Of a DNA stretch of 64,000 bases, positions 41,753-49,837 are shown in pieces (the first letter of the stretch is position 1; every line of letters starts with the position of its first letter). The notes below the pieces were generated by a model, which saw only the letters and a list, made by a program, of their open reading frames with translations, did no database searches and was not told where the DNA came from. The stretch is from Sinomonas terrae (GTDB lineage Bacteria > Actinomycetota > Actinomycetes > Actinomycetales > Micrococcaceae), in contig NZ_JAKZBV010000001.1 of the NCBI RefSeq assembly GCF_022539255.1, forward strand, positions 310,001 through 374,000, written 5' to 3'. A program made the translations under genes and the position numbers.

Positions 41753-42853
41753 CTAGCGAACCGCAGCGATCGCCTCGTCGAGGGCGCCGAGAATGAGCGT
41801 CACAGAGGCCGGGGTCGCGTTCGGCCCCATGAGCCCGATCCGCCAGACCGATTCCGCGTACCGCCCCACGCCGGCCCCGACCTCGATGCTGTACCGCTCG
41901 AGCAGGTGACCGCGCACGCGGGCTGAGTTCACGCCGTCGGGCACCTTCACGGTGGTGAGGCTCGGGAGCCGGTGGCCCTCTGCGGCGAAGAGTTCGAGGC
42001 CCATCGCCTCGAGACCGTCGCGCAGCGCCGCCCCAGCCGCCTCGTGCCGGGCCCACACGTTCTCGAGCCCCTCGGCGAGGATCCGGTCAAGGCCGGCCTC
42101 GAGCCCAGCCACCATCGTCACCGGCGCCGTGTGATGGTAGGTTCTGCTGTGCCCCTCAGCCGCGCCGACGTACCCACCGAGCAGGCCGATGTCGAAGTAC
42201 CACGAACGTGGATCCGTCACGCGCCGCTCGAACGCGCGCTCCGAAACCGTGAACGGCGAGAGGCCAGGCGGCACTCCGAGGCACTTCTGGGTGCCGGCGT
42301 ACCCGATGTCAATGCCCCACTCGTCGGCGCGGAGTTCGAGACCGCCGATCGAGGTCACGGCGTCGACCAGCAGGAGGGCGTCACCCTTGCTGGCGCCGAG
42401 CGCGGCGATGTCCGAACGCACACCCGTCGAGGTCTCCGCATGCACGGCGGCTATCACCTTCGGGTGCGGGTGCGCGCTGAGGACCCGTTCGGCGTCGACC
42501 GGTTGGCCCCACTCGTGGTCCACTCGGACCACCTGCGCGCCGCAGCGTCGCGCGATCTCGCACATGCGCTCCCCGAAGAGGCCGTTGACGGCGATGACGG
42601 CGACATCGCCGTCCGACACCATATTGACGAAGGCCGCCTCCATGCCGCCCGAGCCGGTCGCGCTCACAGGCCAGGTGCGGGCGTTGCGGGTGCCCCACAC
42701 GCGCCGGAGGCCCTCCGCGACCCGGTCCAGCCTGTCGATGAAAGCCGGGTCGAGATGCCCGATCACCGGGTGGGACAGAGCCGCCATCACTTCGGGGTAG
42801 GCGTTGCCCGGACCGGGGCCGAACAGATAGCGGAAGGGCAGGATTTCGGGCAC
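41753..42853 (-). CDS. Class V aminotransferase (alanine-glyoxylate type)
   Basis: This 366-residue PLP enzyme has GPGPGNAYPEV at the start, the ATGSGGMEAAFVN cofactor loop, the aspartate of LLLVDAVTSIGG, and the PLP lysine in AGTQKCLGVPPG. It belongs to the serine-pyruvate/alanine-glyoxylate aminotransferase group. The role here is uncertain; glyoxylate, purine or phosphonate metabolism are options. The GTG start at 42853 is used. Confidence 0.85.
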   Translation of the reverse strand: MPEILPFRYLFGPGPGNAYPEVMAALSHPVIGHLDPAFIDRLDRVAEGLRRVWGTRNARTWPVSATGSGGMEAAFVNMVSDGDVAVIAVNGLFGERMCEIARRCGAQVVRVDHEWGQPVDAERVLSAHPHPKVIAAVHAETSTGVRSDIAALGASKGDALLLVDAVTSIGGLELRADEWGIDIGYAGTQKCLGVPPGLSPFTVSERAFERRVTDPRSWYFDIGLLGGYVGAAEGHSRTYHHTAPVTMVAGLEAGLDRILAEGLENVWARHEAAGAALRDGLEAMGLELFAAEGHRLPSLTTVKVPDGVNSARVRGHLLERYSIEVGAGVGRYAESVWRIGLMGPNATPASVTLILGALDEAIAAVR

Positions 42854-42920
42854 GCTTCACTGTCTCACACAGCACCGGAACGGGCGACGGCGCGAAGCGG
42901 CGACGGCGATTCGCAGCACA

Positions 42921-42960
42921 GCGGCGGCGCCCCCCTTCGTGCGGAAGGGGAGCGCCGCCG
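42921..42960 (-). terminator. Hairpin between the permease and aminotransferase genes
   Basis: CGGCGGCGC and CCTT pair with AAGG and GCGCCGCCG around a short loop, giving a strong stem about 50 bases past the permease stop codon on the minus strand. Confidence 0.65.
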
Positions 42961-43006
42961 TCGTGCGCTTTGAAGAGGTACCGCGTTTGATCAAGCGCCC
43001 CGCAAG

Positions 43007-44383
43007 CTAAGCCGTGACTGACTCGGCGTCGAGCTCGACGGCGTCCTCCTCCCGCATGCTCACGTTGATCGTCTGGCGGAAGCCCCGCGTCATCACGAGG
43101 AGGCACACGATGCCGATGCTGAGCCAGATGGCGCCGTAGGTGAGGGCGTCGGCCTGGAGGTTCGCCCACAGGACCCCGGTGAGCCCCATGCCGACCACGG
43201 GGAGCACGATGTTCCGGAAGACGTCGCGCGGCGAGCGGAACTGCTTCCGGCGGAAGACGAACAGGATGATCACCGTGAGGTTCACGAACGTGAACGCGAT
43301 GAGCGCGCCGAAGTTGATCATGGAGGAGATGAACTCGAGCGTGAAGGGGATTGCGAGGAGCGAGACGGCTCCGACGAAGAGGACCGCGTAGGTGGGGGTC
43401 CGGTACTTCGGGTGCACGAACGAGAAGAAGCGCGAGACCGGCCCCCGGCCGTTGCGGCCCATGACGTAGATCATGCGCGACACCGACGCGTGCGAGGAAA
43501 GGCTCGAGGCGACCGTTGCGGCGAACGCGGCGGACGTGAAGAGGATCTTGAAGAACTCGCCGCCGACCTTGAGCGCCATCTCGGGGAGGGTGTCGTCCGT
43601 GTTCTGGAAGCCGTCGAGCGTGGGGAAGACCGACTGGCCGAACCACGCCGCGACGAAGAAGATCGCGCCGCCGATGAGGAGGGCCAGGACGATCGCCTTC
43701 GGCACGGTGTTGGTGTCCTTGGCCTCTTCCGTGTACATCGTGATGGCGTCGAAGCCGATGAAGGAGAAGCAGACCACCGTCGCGCCGCTGATGACCGCCG
43801 ACATGTCCACGCCGTCGTGGAAGAGCGGGGCTGAGGAGAAGAGGGAGGCGTCCCCGGCTCCGTGGGTGAGGGCGTTCCAGGCGAGGACCACGAAGACGCC
43901 GATGAGCACCACTTCGAAGACGACGAGGATCCCGTTGACCTTCGACGTCGAGTTCATGCTCCAGAGGTTCATCACCGTGATCAGCACCACGTAGGCCACG
44001 ACCCAGATCCACGCGGGAACGTCCGGGAAGAACGACTGCATGTAGATCCGGATGAGCAGGGCGTTGACGAGCGGGAGAAGAAGGTAGTCGAGGAGCGAGG
44101 CCCAGCCCACGAGGAAGCCCACGTTCGGGTGGATCGTCTCGGAGGTGTACGTGTAGGCGGAGCCGGCGGACGGATAGATGCGGGTCATGCGGCCGTAGCT
44201 GACGGCCGTGAAGACCATGGCGACGAGCGCGACGAGGTACGCGAGGGGCACCACGCCATTGGTCTCGCCGGAGACGATGCCGAACGTGTCGAAGACGGTG
44301 GTCGGGGTCATGTAGCCGAGACCAAGGCCGACGATCGCCCACAGGCCGAGTGACCGTTTGAGCGCTGTTGAATTCTGAGACAT
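43007..44383 (-). CDS. APC permease, probable putrescine importer
   Basis: This 458-residue twelve-helix permease reads SLGLWAIVGLGLGYMTPTTV then FDTFGIVSGETNG, PSAGSAYTYTSETIHPNVGF and SLLDYLLLPLVNALL. These stretches closely follow the PuuP/PlaP putrescine importers of E. coli as I know them. It would bring in putrescine or agmatine with protons. It lies next to the agmatine deiminase and amidase genes in the same direction, 201 bases downstream. No copy of the TetR operator is seen directly before it. Confidence 0.82.
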   Translation of the reverse strand: MSQNSTALKRSLGLWAIVGLGLGYMTPTTVFDTFGIVSGETNGVVPLAYLVALVAMVFTAVSYGRMTRIYPSAGSAYTYTSETIHPNVGFLVGWASLLDYLLLPLVNALLIRIYMQSFFPDVPAWIWVVAYVVLITVMNLWSMNSTSKVNGILVVFEVVLIGVFVVLAWNALTHGAGDASLFSSAPLFHDGVDMSAVISGATVVCFSFIGFDAITMYTEEAKDTNTVPKAIVLALLIGGAIFFVAAWFGQSVFPTLDGFQNTDDTLPEMALKVGGEFFKILFTSAAFAATVASSLSSHASVSRMIYVMGRNGRGPVSRFFSFVHPKYRTPTYAVLFVGAVSLLAIPFTLEFISSMINFGALIAFTFVNLTVIILFVFRRKQFRSPRDVFRNIVLPVVGMGLTGVLWANLQADALTYGAIWLSIGIVCLLVMTRGFRQTINVSMREEDAVELDAESVTA

Positions 44384-44584
44384 CAGAGGCCATTTTCTTT
44401 CGTGCGATCCGCGGCGGCAATGCCAGCGGATGGGCGGTGGCCAGAGGACGGCGGGGGGACCGGCCTCGGGCCCTGGGGAGTATCACTCCTTGGGTGCGAG
44501 TGCTTCTGCCTGAAGGGCAGTTGTCTGAAGGGCAGTGCGGGGACAGCGTCAGGCCGGGTATGGCCCTTCGTCGCGGCTAGGCGA

Positions 44585-45616
44585 TCAGTGGGTCCTGCCG
44601 GACGCGGGCTGCTGCTGGGTGATGCAGTGGATGCCGCCGCCGCGGGCAAAGATGACGCGGGCGTCGACGGCGGAGACCTGCCGACCGCGGTAGGCGTCGG
44701 CGAGGAGGCGCAGGGCCTTTTCGTCCTGAGCGTCGCCGAACGAGCAGGCCACGACCCCGTCGTTCACGGCGACGTGGTTGATGTAGCTCCAGTCGACCCA
44801 GTCCTCGCCGTCGTGCAGTTGCTCCGGCGCCGGGACCTCGGCGATCTGCCAAGGCTTGCCGTCCGCGGTTCGCGAGGCGTGGAGGACCTCGAGGAGTTCG
44901 TGGCTCACCTCATGGTCGGGGTGCTCCGGATTGGTCTGGACGTGCACGAGCAGCGCCCCCGGCGACGGGATCGCCGCGACGAGGTCCACGTGGCCGCGCG
45001 TGCCGAACTCCTTGGTGTCCCTCGTGAGGCCACGTGGGAGCCAGACTGCGTGGCGGGCGCCGATTGCACGCTCGAACTCGGCTTCGACGTCGGCCTTCGT
45101 GAGGCCGGGGTTCCGGAATGGATCGAGCTGGACTGATTCCGTGAGGAGCACCGTACCGAGGCCGTCGGTCTGGAACCCTCCGCCCTCGTTCACCAGCGTG
45201 CTCCGGACGATCTCGGCGCCCGTGGCTTGGGCAACCGTCGCTCCGATCGCCGAATCGTGCTCCCACGAGGCCCAGCTCTGCTGCCCCCAGCCGTTGAAGA
45301 CCCAGTCGACCGCCCCCAGCCGCCCGGCGTAGTCCTTGACGAAGCTCGGGCCGATGTCACGCATCCAGGCGTCGTCGAGCGGCGCCTCGACGACGCCGAT
45401 CCGGGCATCGAGGTAGGCCGCTGCGATCGCCCGGTCCTCCGGGCGGACAACCATGGTGACGGGCTCGAAGCGGAGGGCGGCATGGGCGACGGCGGCCCAG
45501 GCAGCGCGCGCTTCATGGGCTTCGGCGTCGGTCTCTCCGAGCGTGTAACCGCCGGAGGGCCACGCCATCCAGAGCCGCTCCTGCGGCTCGGTCTCTGCAG
45601 GCATGCGCCAGGTCAT
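44585..45616 (-). CDS. aguA: Agmatine deiminase
   Basis: This 343-residue enzyme of the peptidyl-arginine deiminase fold opens with PQERLWMAWPSGGY. It has WMRDIGPSFV, NEGGGFQTDG, and the catalytic cysteine C331 in GGGIHCITQQQP. It hydrolyses agmatine to N-carbamoylputrescine and ammonia. The ATG at 45616 overlaps the amidase stop (ATGA); a far longer open frame to 46810 runs antisense-like through the amidase and is rejected. It is the second gene of the operon. Confidence 0.93.
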   Translation of the reverse strand: MTWRMPAETEPQERLWMAWPSGGYTLGETDAEAHEARAAWAAVAHAALRFEPVTMVVRPEDRAIAAAYLDARIGVVEAPLDDAWMRDIGPSFVKDYAGRLGAVDWVFNGWGQQSWASWEHDSAIGATVAQATGAEIVRSTLVNEGGGFQTDGLGTVLLTESVQLDPFRNPGLTKADVEAEFERAIGARHAVWLPRGLTRDTKEFGTRGHVDLVAAIPSPGALLVHVQTNPEHPDHEVSHELLEVLHASRTADGKPWQIAEVPAPEQLHDGEDWVDWSYINHVAVNDGVVACSFGDAQDEKALRLLADAYRGRQVSAVDARVIFARGGGIHCITQQQPASGRTH

Positions 45617-46656
45617 GCTCGGGCGCCTTCGAGTTGACGGGCGACGCCGGGTTGACGGGCGACGCCGAACGGAGCGTCCGCGTCGACCGGTGCGGTGAGC
45701 GCGGCGTAGGTCTCGGGACGGCGCGTGGTGAGGAACGGGAAGAGGGCGAGCCAGTCGCGGCGCTGGTCGAGGTCGAGGTCGGCGATGAGGACGGCCGAGC
45801 CCTCTCGCGGGGCTCGGGCGAGGATGCGACCGTAGGGGTCGGAGATGAAGGACGAGCCGTAGAACGTCACGAGGCCCTCGCTGCCCCAGCGGTTGGGGAC
45901 GACCATGAAGAGGCCGTTGGCGATCCCGTTGCCGACGATCACCTGACGCCAGAGCGGCTCGGTGTCGAAGTCGGGATGCCCCGGCTCGGAGCCGATGGCC
46001 GTCGGGTAGGCGAGGATCTCGGCGCCGTTGAGCGAGTAGACGCGGGCGAGTTCGGGGAACCACTCGTCCCAACAAGTGGGCAGGCCGAGGCGTGCGCCGC
46101 CGAGTTCCGCCGGAGCGTGGATGGGGTAGCCCTCGTTGGCCGCCTGCGGTTGGCCGGGCTGGGGGCCCTGATGGAAGAACTTGTCCTCGTAGTAGCCTTC
46201 GGTGACCGGGATGTGGAGCTTGTCCGTCGCGGCGAGGAGCGAGCCGTCCGGGCCGACGAGGATGGCGGTGTTGAAGCCGCGCTCGTCGCCTGCCTCGCCC
46301 TTTCGGTAGAGGCTTGCGTGGACCGCGACGCCGTGTTTCTGGGCGGTGCGGCGGGCGAAGGCGAGCGTGGGGCCGGTCTCGAGTTCTTCGGCGATGCTGC
46401 TCGGCGTGTAGTCCGGGAGCATGTCCGCGGGGTAGCGCGAGAGCGTGAGCTCGGGGAGGAAGACCACCTTCGCCCCGCGGGCCGCGGCCCGGCGGATGCC
46501 TTCCTCGAGTTCGGCTTCGGTCTCGGCCGGGTCCTCGTGCCAGCGGTGCTGGACGAGCGCAACGCGCAGTGGTTCTCTGCGTTGGCTGTGGCCTTCGGCC
46601 GCGTCGCTCGTGCGGGCCCACGACACCGGGGGCTGCAGGGCAAGGATCTCGTGCAT
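45613..46656 (-). CDS. aguB: N-carbamoylputrescine amidase
   Basis: This 347-residue nitrilase-superfamily protein has the triad as E in VVFLPELTLSRY, K in ATDKLHIP and C in LPTCWDEWFPE. The EGYYEDKFFHQG segment is typical of N-carbamoylputrescine amidase. It releases putrescine, CO2 and ammonia. The ATG has AAGGA upstream. It is first in the operon aguB-aguA, 36 bases after the TetR operator. The N-terminal 30 residues before RVALVQHRW are an extension. Confidence 0.92.
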   Translation of the reverse strand: MHEILALQPPVSWARTSDAAEGHSQRREPLRVALVQHRWHEDPAETEAELEEGIRRAAARGAKVVFLPELTLSRYPADMLPDYTPSSIAEELETGPTLAFARRTAQKHGVAVHASLYRKGEAGDERGFNTAILVGPDGSLLAATDKLHIPVTEGYYEDKFFHQGPQPGQPQAANEGYPIHAPAELGGARLGLPTCWDEWFPELARVYSLNGAEILAYPTAIGSEPGHPDFDTEPLWRQVIVGNGIANGLFMVVPNRWGSEGLVTFYGSSFISDPYGRILARAPREGSAVLIADLDLDQRRDWLALFPFLTTRRPETYAALTAPVDADAPFGVARQPGVARQLEGARA

Positions 46657-46692
46657 GGGGTCCTTCTTGAGAGTGGGAGTCTAGGGAGTCAC

Positions 46693-46713
46693 TAAATGAA
46701 TGACGTTCGTTTA
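46693..46713. promoter_or_regulatory. TetR operator before aguB-aguA
   Basis: TAAATGAA (46693-46700) and TTCGTTTA (46706-46713) form a dyad with five bases between, one mismatch from perfect. The same half-sites and spacing occur at 47662-47682 in the tetR divergon. It lies 37 bases before the aguB start, where a repressor would block transcription. Confidence 0.8.
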
Positions 46714-46782
46714 TTAGAGCAGTGACGCAGCCCACGGTCAAGAGCGTGAACTCGGGGCGTCCGTCCCCGCTGGACAAGATCT

Positions 46783-46923
46783 GCCCACTCGTCGCGTAGG
46801 AAGTGCCCACTCGTCGTAAGGGGGCGAGTGGTCACGTCTTGCCCGACGAGTGGTCACCTTTCGCCCGACGAGTGGTCACCTTTCACCCGACGAGTGGTCA
46901 CGTCTTGCCCGACGAGTGGTCAG
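46783..46923. repeat. 22-bp-period repeat array, 2 inverted + 5 direct units
   Basis: CCACTCGTCG occurs at 46785 and 46807. The complementary CGACGAGTGG, or its GCGAGTGG variant at the first site, recurs with GAGTGG at 46826, 46848, 46870, 46892 and 46914. All spacings within a set are 22 bases. Units then read GTCACCTTTCGCC or GTCACGTCTTGCC. The last unit runs into the tetR stop codon at 46920-46922. The array lies between tetR and the agmatine operon. Confidence 0.85.
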
Positions 46924-47621
46924 CTCCGGGTCGCCAGCGTCGCGGCGAGCGTGCCGCGGAGGCCCGCGATGAGAGCGTTGAGCCCGAGGGCGAACGCGTC
47001 GTCGGCCGCTTTGCGCCCGCGGCCCCGCCGGGCCGCCACCGCATCCGCGAAGGTCGGAGCGAGGTCGCGCTGCTCGCCGACGTCGAAGATCCATTCCGGG
47101 GCCGCAACGTCCATGGCGGAACCGAGCACGAACGACTCGACAGCCACGATCGTGTCGATGACCAGGTCCTCCGGCCATCCGCCGGCTCGCAGGCCTTCGG
47201 CCACGCGTTCGTACATCTCGAGCGTGTGCGGTGCGCCCGTGATCGGGAGGACGGCGATGACCGGGATGAGCGGCGAATGCTGTGCGAACGCGTCCCGGTA
47301 GGAGTAAGCCCAGCGCACTAAGGCGACATCCCAGGGGTCGTGGCCGAAGGCCGAGGTGTCGATGGTGTCGTTGACGTCGTCCTGGACCCAGTTGAGGACC
47401 TCGTCCTTCGAGGCCACATGGTTGTAGAGGGCCGACGGCGCCGTCTTGAGTTCGCGGGCGAGGGCCGCCATGGTGAGCCCGTCGTAGCCTGCCCGGCCGA
47501 TGATGGCGAGCGCCGCCGTCGTGATCTTGGCGCGCGAGAGGACGGGCCTCGAGGGACGTCCACGCCGCCGCGGCGCGGGCGCGCCCGTCGCCTCGGGCGC
47601 ATCGGGCAGGGCGGATTCCAT
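46920..47621 (-). CDS. TetR-family regulator of polyamine genes
   Basis: This 233-residue protein has an N-terminal helix-turn-helix (YDGLTMAALARELKTAPSALYNHV) and a C-terminal ligand domain of the TetR type. It begins 41 bases from a perfect palindrome it shares with the divergent oxidase gene. It probably represses itself, the oxidase and the agmatine operon until a polyamine or aldehyde binds; the effector is inferred. The stop codon overlaps the last unit of a 22-bp-period array. The ATG at 47621 is supported by position only. Confidence 0.86.
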   Translation of the reverse strand: MESALPDAPEATGAPAPRRRGRPSRPVLSRAKITTAALAIIGRAGYDGLTMAALARELKTAPSALYNHVASKDEVLNWVQDDVNDTIDTSAFGHDPWDVALVRWAYSYRDAFAQHSPLIPVIAVLPITGAPHTLEMYERVAEGLRAGGWPEDLVIDTIVAVESFVLGSAMDVAAPEWIFDVGEQRDLAPTFADAVAARRGRGRKAADDAFALGLNALIAGLRGTLAATLATRS

Positions 47622-47661
47622 GTCTCGGAGTCTAGGCGACGGGAAGGGTTGCGCCCGCAGA

Positions 47662-47682
47662 TAAATGAACTATATTCATTTA
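47662..47682. promoter_or_regulatory. TetR operator in the tetR / oxidase divergon
   Basis: TAAATGAA (47662-47669) and TTCATTTA (47675-47682) are exact inverted copies with a five-base spacer, CTATA. It lies midway between tetR (41 bases) and the oxidase (34 bases), so one bound dimer could repress both promoters. Confidence 0.85.
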
Positions 47683-47715
47683 GAGACCTCCACCACTTTT
47701 CGCGAAGGGAACACC

Positions 47716-49083
47716 ATGGCAGAGCAGAAGCCGGAGCTCCAGGCCGACGTCGTCGTCGTAGGAGCCGGACCAGCAGGCCTCATGGCCGCACGCACGCTGA
47801 CGAAGGGAGGCGAGCGGGTTGTCGTGCTCGAGGCCCGGGACCGGGTCGGCGGCCGCACATGGAGCGACACGGTCGACGGCGCGTGGCTCGAGATCGGCGG
47901 CCAGTGGATCAGCCCGGACCAGACCGAGCTGCTGGGCCTCGTCGAGGAGCTCGGCAAGGAGACGTACCAGCGCTACCGCGAGGGCCGAAGCGTCTTCGTG
48001 GCGGGCGACGGCGCGCGCACCGTCTACGAGGGCGCGGACTTCCCCGTCTCGCCCGGGACCCTCGCCGAGGTCGAGCGCCTCACAGCCATCCTCGATGGGC
48101 TCGCCGCCGAGCTCGGGCCGGAGGAGCCGTGGGCCCACGAGAAGGCCCGCGAGCTCGACACCATCTCCTTCCACCACTGGCTCCGCATCCAGTCCGCCGA
48201 CGAGGACGCGTGCGAGCTCATTGGCATGTTCATCGCCGGCGCCATGCTGACCAAGCCCGCCCACGCCTTCTCCGCGCTCCAGGCGGTCCTCATGGCCGCC
48301 TCCGCCGGGTCGTTCAGCAACCTCCTCGACGAGGACTTCATCCTCGACCGCCGCGTGATCGGCGGGATGCAGTCCGTGAGCCAGGCCATGGCCGCGGAGC
48401 TGGGGGACGCCGTCGTCCTCAACGCCCCGGTGCGTACCCTCGCGTGGGGCGGGGACGGCGTTCGCGCCGAGGCCGACGGCGTGACCGTCACCGCGCGCCG
48501 TGCGATCCTCGCGGTCCCCCCGACCCTCTACAGCCGCATCTCCTACGAGCCGCCGCTGCCGCGCCGCCAGCACCAGCTGCACCAGCACCTCTCGATGGGC
48601 CTCGTCATCAAGGTCCACGCCGTCTACGAGCGCCCGTTCTGGCGCGACGAGAACCTTTCGGGCACGTGCTTCGGCGTTGGTCAGATCGTGCAGGAGGTCT
48701 ACGACAACACGAACCACGGCGACGAGCGCGGAACCCTCGTCGGCTTCGTCTCCGACGAGTACGCCGACGCGATGTTCGCCCTGAGCGCCGAGGAGCGCAA
48801 GGCCGCCATCCTCGGCTCGATCGCCCACTACCTCGGCCCGGAAGCGCTCAACGCCGAGGTCTACTACGAGTCGGACTGGGGCTCCGAGGAGTGGACCCGT
48901 GGGGCCTACGCTGCGAGCTTCGACCTCGGTGGCCTTTCGCGTTACGGCGCCGACCAGCGCACCCCGGTCGGGCCGATCCACTTCGCCTGCTCGGACATCG
49001 CCTCAGAGGGGTACCAGCACGTCGACGGCGCCCTCCGCATGGGCCGGCGCGCCGCCGAGGAGATCCTCGCCGCCCGCGTCTGA
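47716..49083 (+). CDS. puo: Flavin amine oxidase, probable putrescine oxidase
   Basis: This 455-residue flavoprotein has the FAD fold VVVVGAGPAGLMAARTL, then VVVLEARDRVGGRTWS and GGQWISPDQ, and the C-terminal GALRMGRRAAEEIL of the monoamine oxidase family. Length and start resemble the putrescine oxidase of Rhodococcus and Kocuria. It would oxidise putrescine to 4-aminobutanal with release of ammonia and hydrogen peroxide. The substrate follows from the agmatine genes and the shared operator; other amines are possible. The ATG at 47716 has AAGGGA upstream. Confidence 0.87.
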   Translation: MAEQKPELQADVVVVGAGPAGLMAARTLTKGGERVVVLEARDRVGGRTWSDTVDGAWLEIGGQWISPDQTELLGLVEELGKETYQRYREGRSVFVAGDGARTVYEGADFPVSPGTLAEVERLTAILDGLAAELGPEEPWAHEKARELDTISFHHWLRIQSADEDACELIGMFIAGAMLTKPAHAFSALQAVLMAASAGSFSNLLDEDFILDRRVIGGMQSVSQAMAAELGDAVVLNAPVRTLAWGGDGVRAEADGVTVTARRAILAVPPTLYSRISYEPPLPRRQHQLHQHLSMGLVIKVHAVYERPFWRDENLSGTCFGVGQIVQEVYDNTNHGDERGTLVGFVSDEYADAMFALSAEERKAAILGSIAHYLGPEALNAEVYYESDWGSEEWTRGAYAASFDLGGLSRYGADQRTPVGPIHFACSDIASEGYQHVDGALRMGRRAAEEILAARV

Positions 49084-49088
49084 GCCAG

Positions 49089-49757
49089 TCAGTCCCGTGT
49101 GGCGCCCACGAGGTGCCACACGGGCCGGTCCTTTCGGTACCGTGGGACGAGCCCCCGGCTCCGCACGACGTCGACCATCGCCTCCGGCGGGTGGACGTAC
49201 CCGCGGAAGGACCGTCCCGACGCGTTGAGCATCGCGTTCATGCTCCTGATGAAGAGCCGCGACACCGGATTGGCGGTCGGGTAGCTGAACACGAGCGCCC
49301 GGCGCGCGTGGTCCGCCGCCGTCCCCAGCAGGCGAGCGTAGTCCGGATAGCAGCACACCACGCGGTGGAGGACGACGACGTCGGCGGGCTCGACGTCGTC
49401 CGGCGCCTCGGCGATGTCCACGCCTAGGCGGCGCTGCACACGTCCTTCCAGCCCCGCGGCCGCGGCGAGCCGCCGCGCGTCGTCCTCGTATCCGGCCGAC
49501 AACTCGAGGTTCGTTGCGCGGGCCGCCCCGCGTCGGAGCAGTTCGAGCTGGATCTCGCCGACGCCGCCGCCGATCTCGAGCACGGACGCGCCCTCGATTC
49601 CCGCGCTCGCGAGGAAGTCGACCATGCCCTGCTCGACGGGCCCGAGGCCCTTGCGCCCGTAACGTCGCGCGACGGCTTTCGAGAACCGCGCGTCGAAGAT
49701 GGCGTCGTACCCCCGGGGATCGCGACCGGGGACGCGGGGGCCGCAGCAAGAATCCAT
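49089..49757 (-). CDS. SAM-dependent methyltransferase
   Basis: This 222-residue class I methyltransferase has motif I ASVLEIGGGVGEIQLELL and motif II/III around DVVVLHRVVCCYPD. The N-terminus reads MDSCCGPRV, with two cysteines that are conserved-looking but unexplained. The C-terminal half resembles the magnesium-protoporphyrin methyltransferase-like group, but the substrate is unknown. It is convergent with the oxidase gene, five bases apart, and divergent from the FAD dehydrogenase. Confidence 0.82.
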   Translation of the reverse strand: MDSCCGPRVPGRDPRGYDAIFDARFSKAVARRYGRKGLGPVEQGMVDFLASAGIEGASVLEIGGGVGEIQLELLRRGAARATNLELSAGYEDDARRLAAAAGLEGRVQRRLGVDIAEAPDDVEPADVVVLHRVVCCYPDYARLLGTAADHARRALVFSYPTANPVSRLFIRSMNAMLNASGRSFRGYVHPPEAMVDVVRSRGLVPRYRKDRPVWHLVGATRD

Positions 49758-49837
49758 GGCACGAGTATCCGCCTTCGTTGACGTTGCGTCGCCTGGACGG
49801 AAGGCTGGGCTCTGTTCCCGATGGAAGGGCCCAACAC

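Noticed and set aside
42381..44486. A 701-residue frame overlapping the permease and aminotransferase genes
   Set aside because: Shadow of two clear genes on the same strand in another frame, rich in Arg, His and Pro.
44510..44536. Direct repeat CTGAAGGGCAGT twice at 15-base spacing
   Set aside because: Only two copies, no symmetry, and no link to the neighbouring promoters; recorded as a minor local duplication.
44585..46810. A 741-residue open frame on the minus strand
   Set aside because: Only its last 343 residues resemble a protein family (agmatine deiminase); the rest is arginine- and proline-rich and runs through aguB, a GC-skew artefact.
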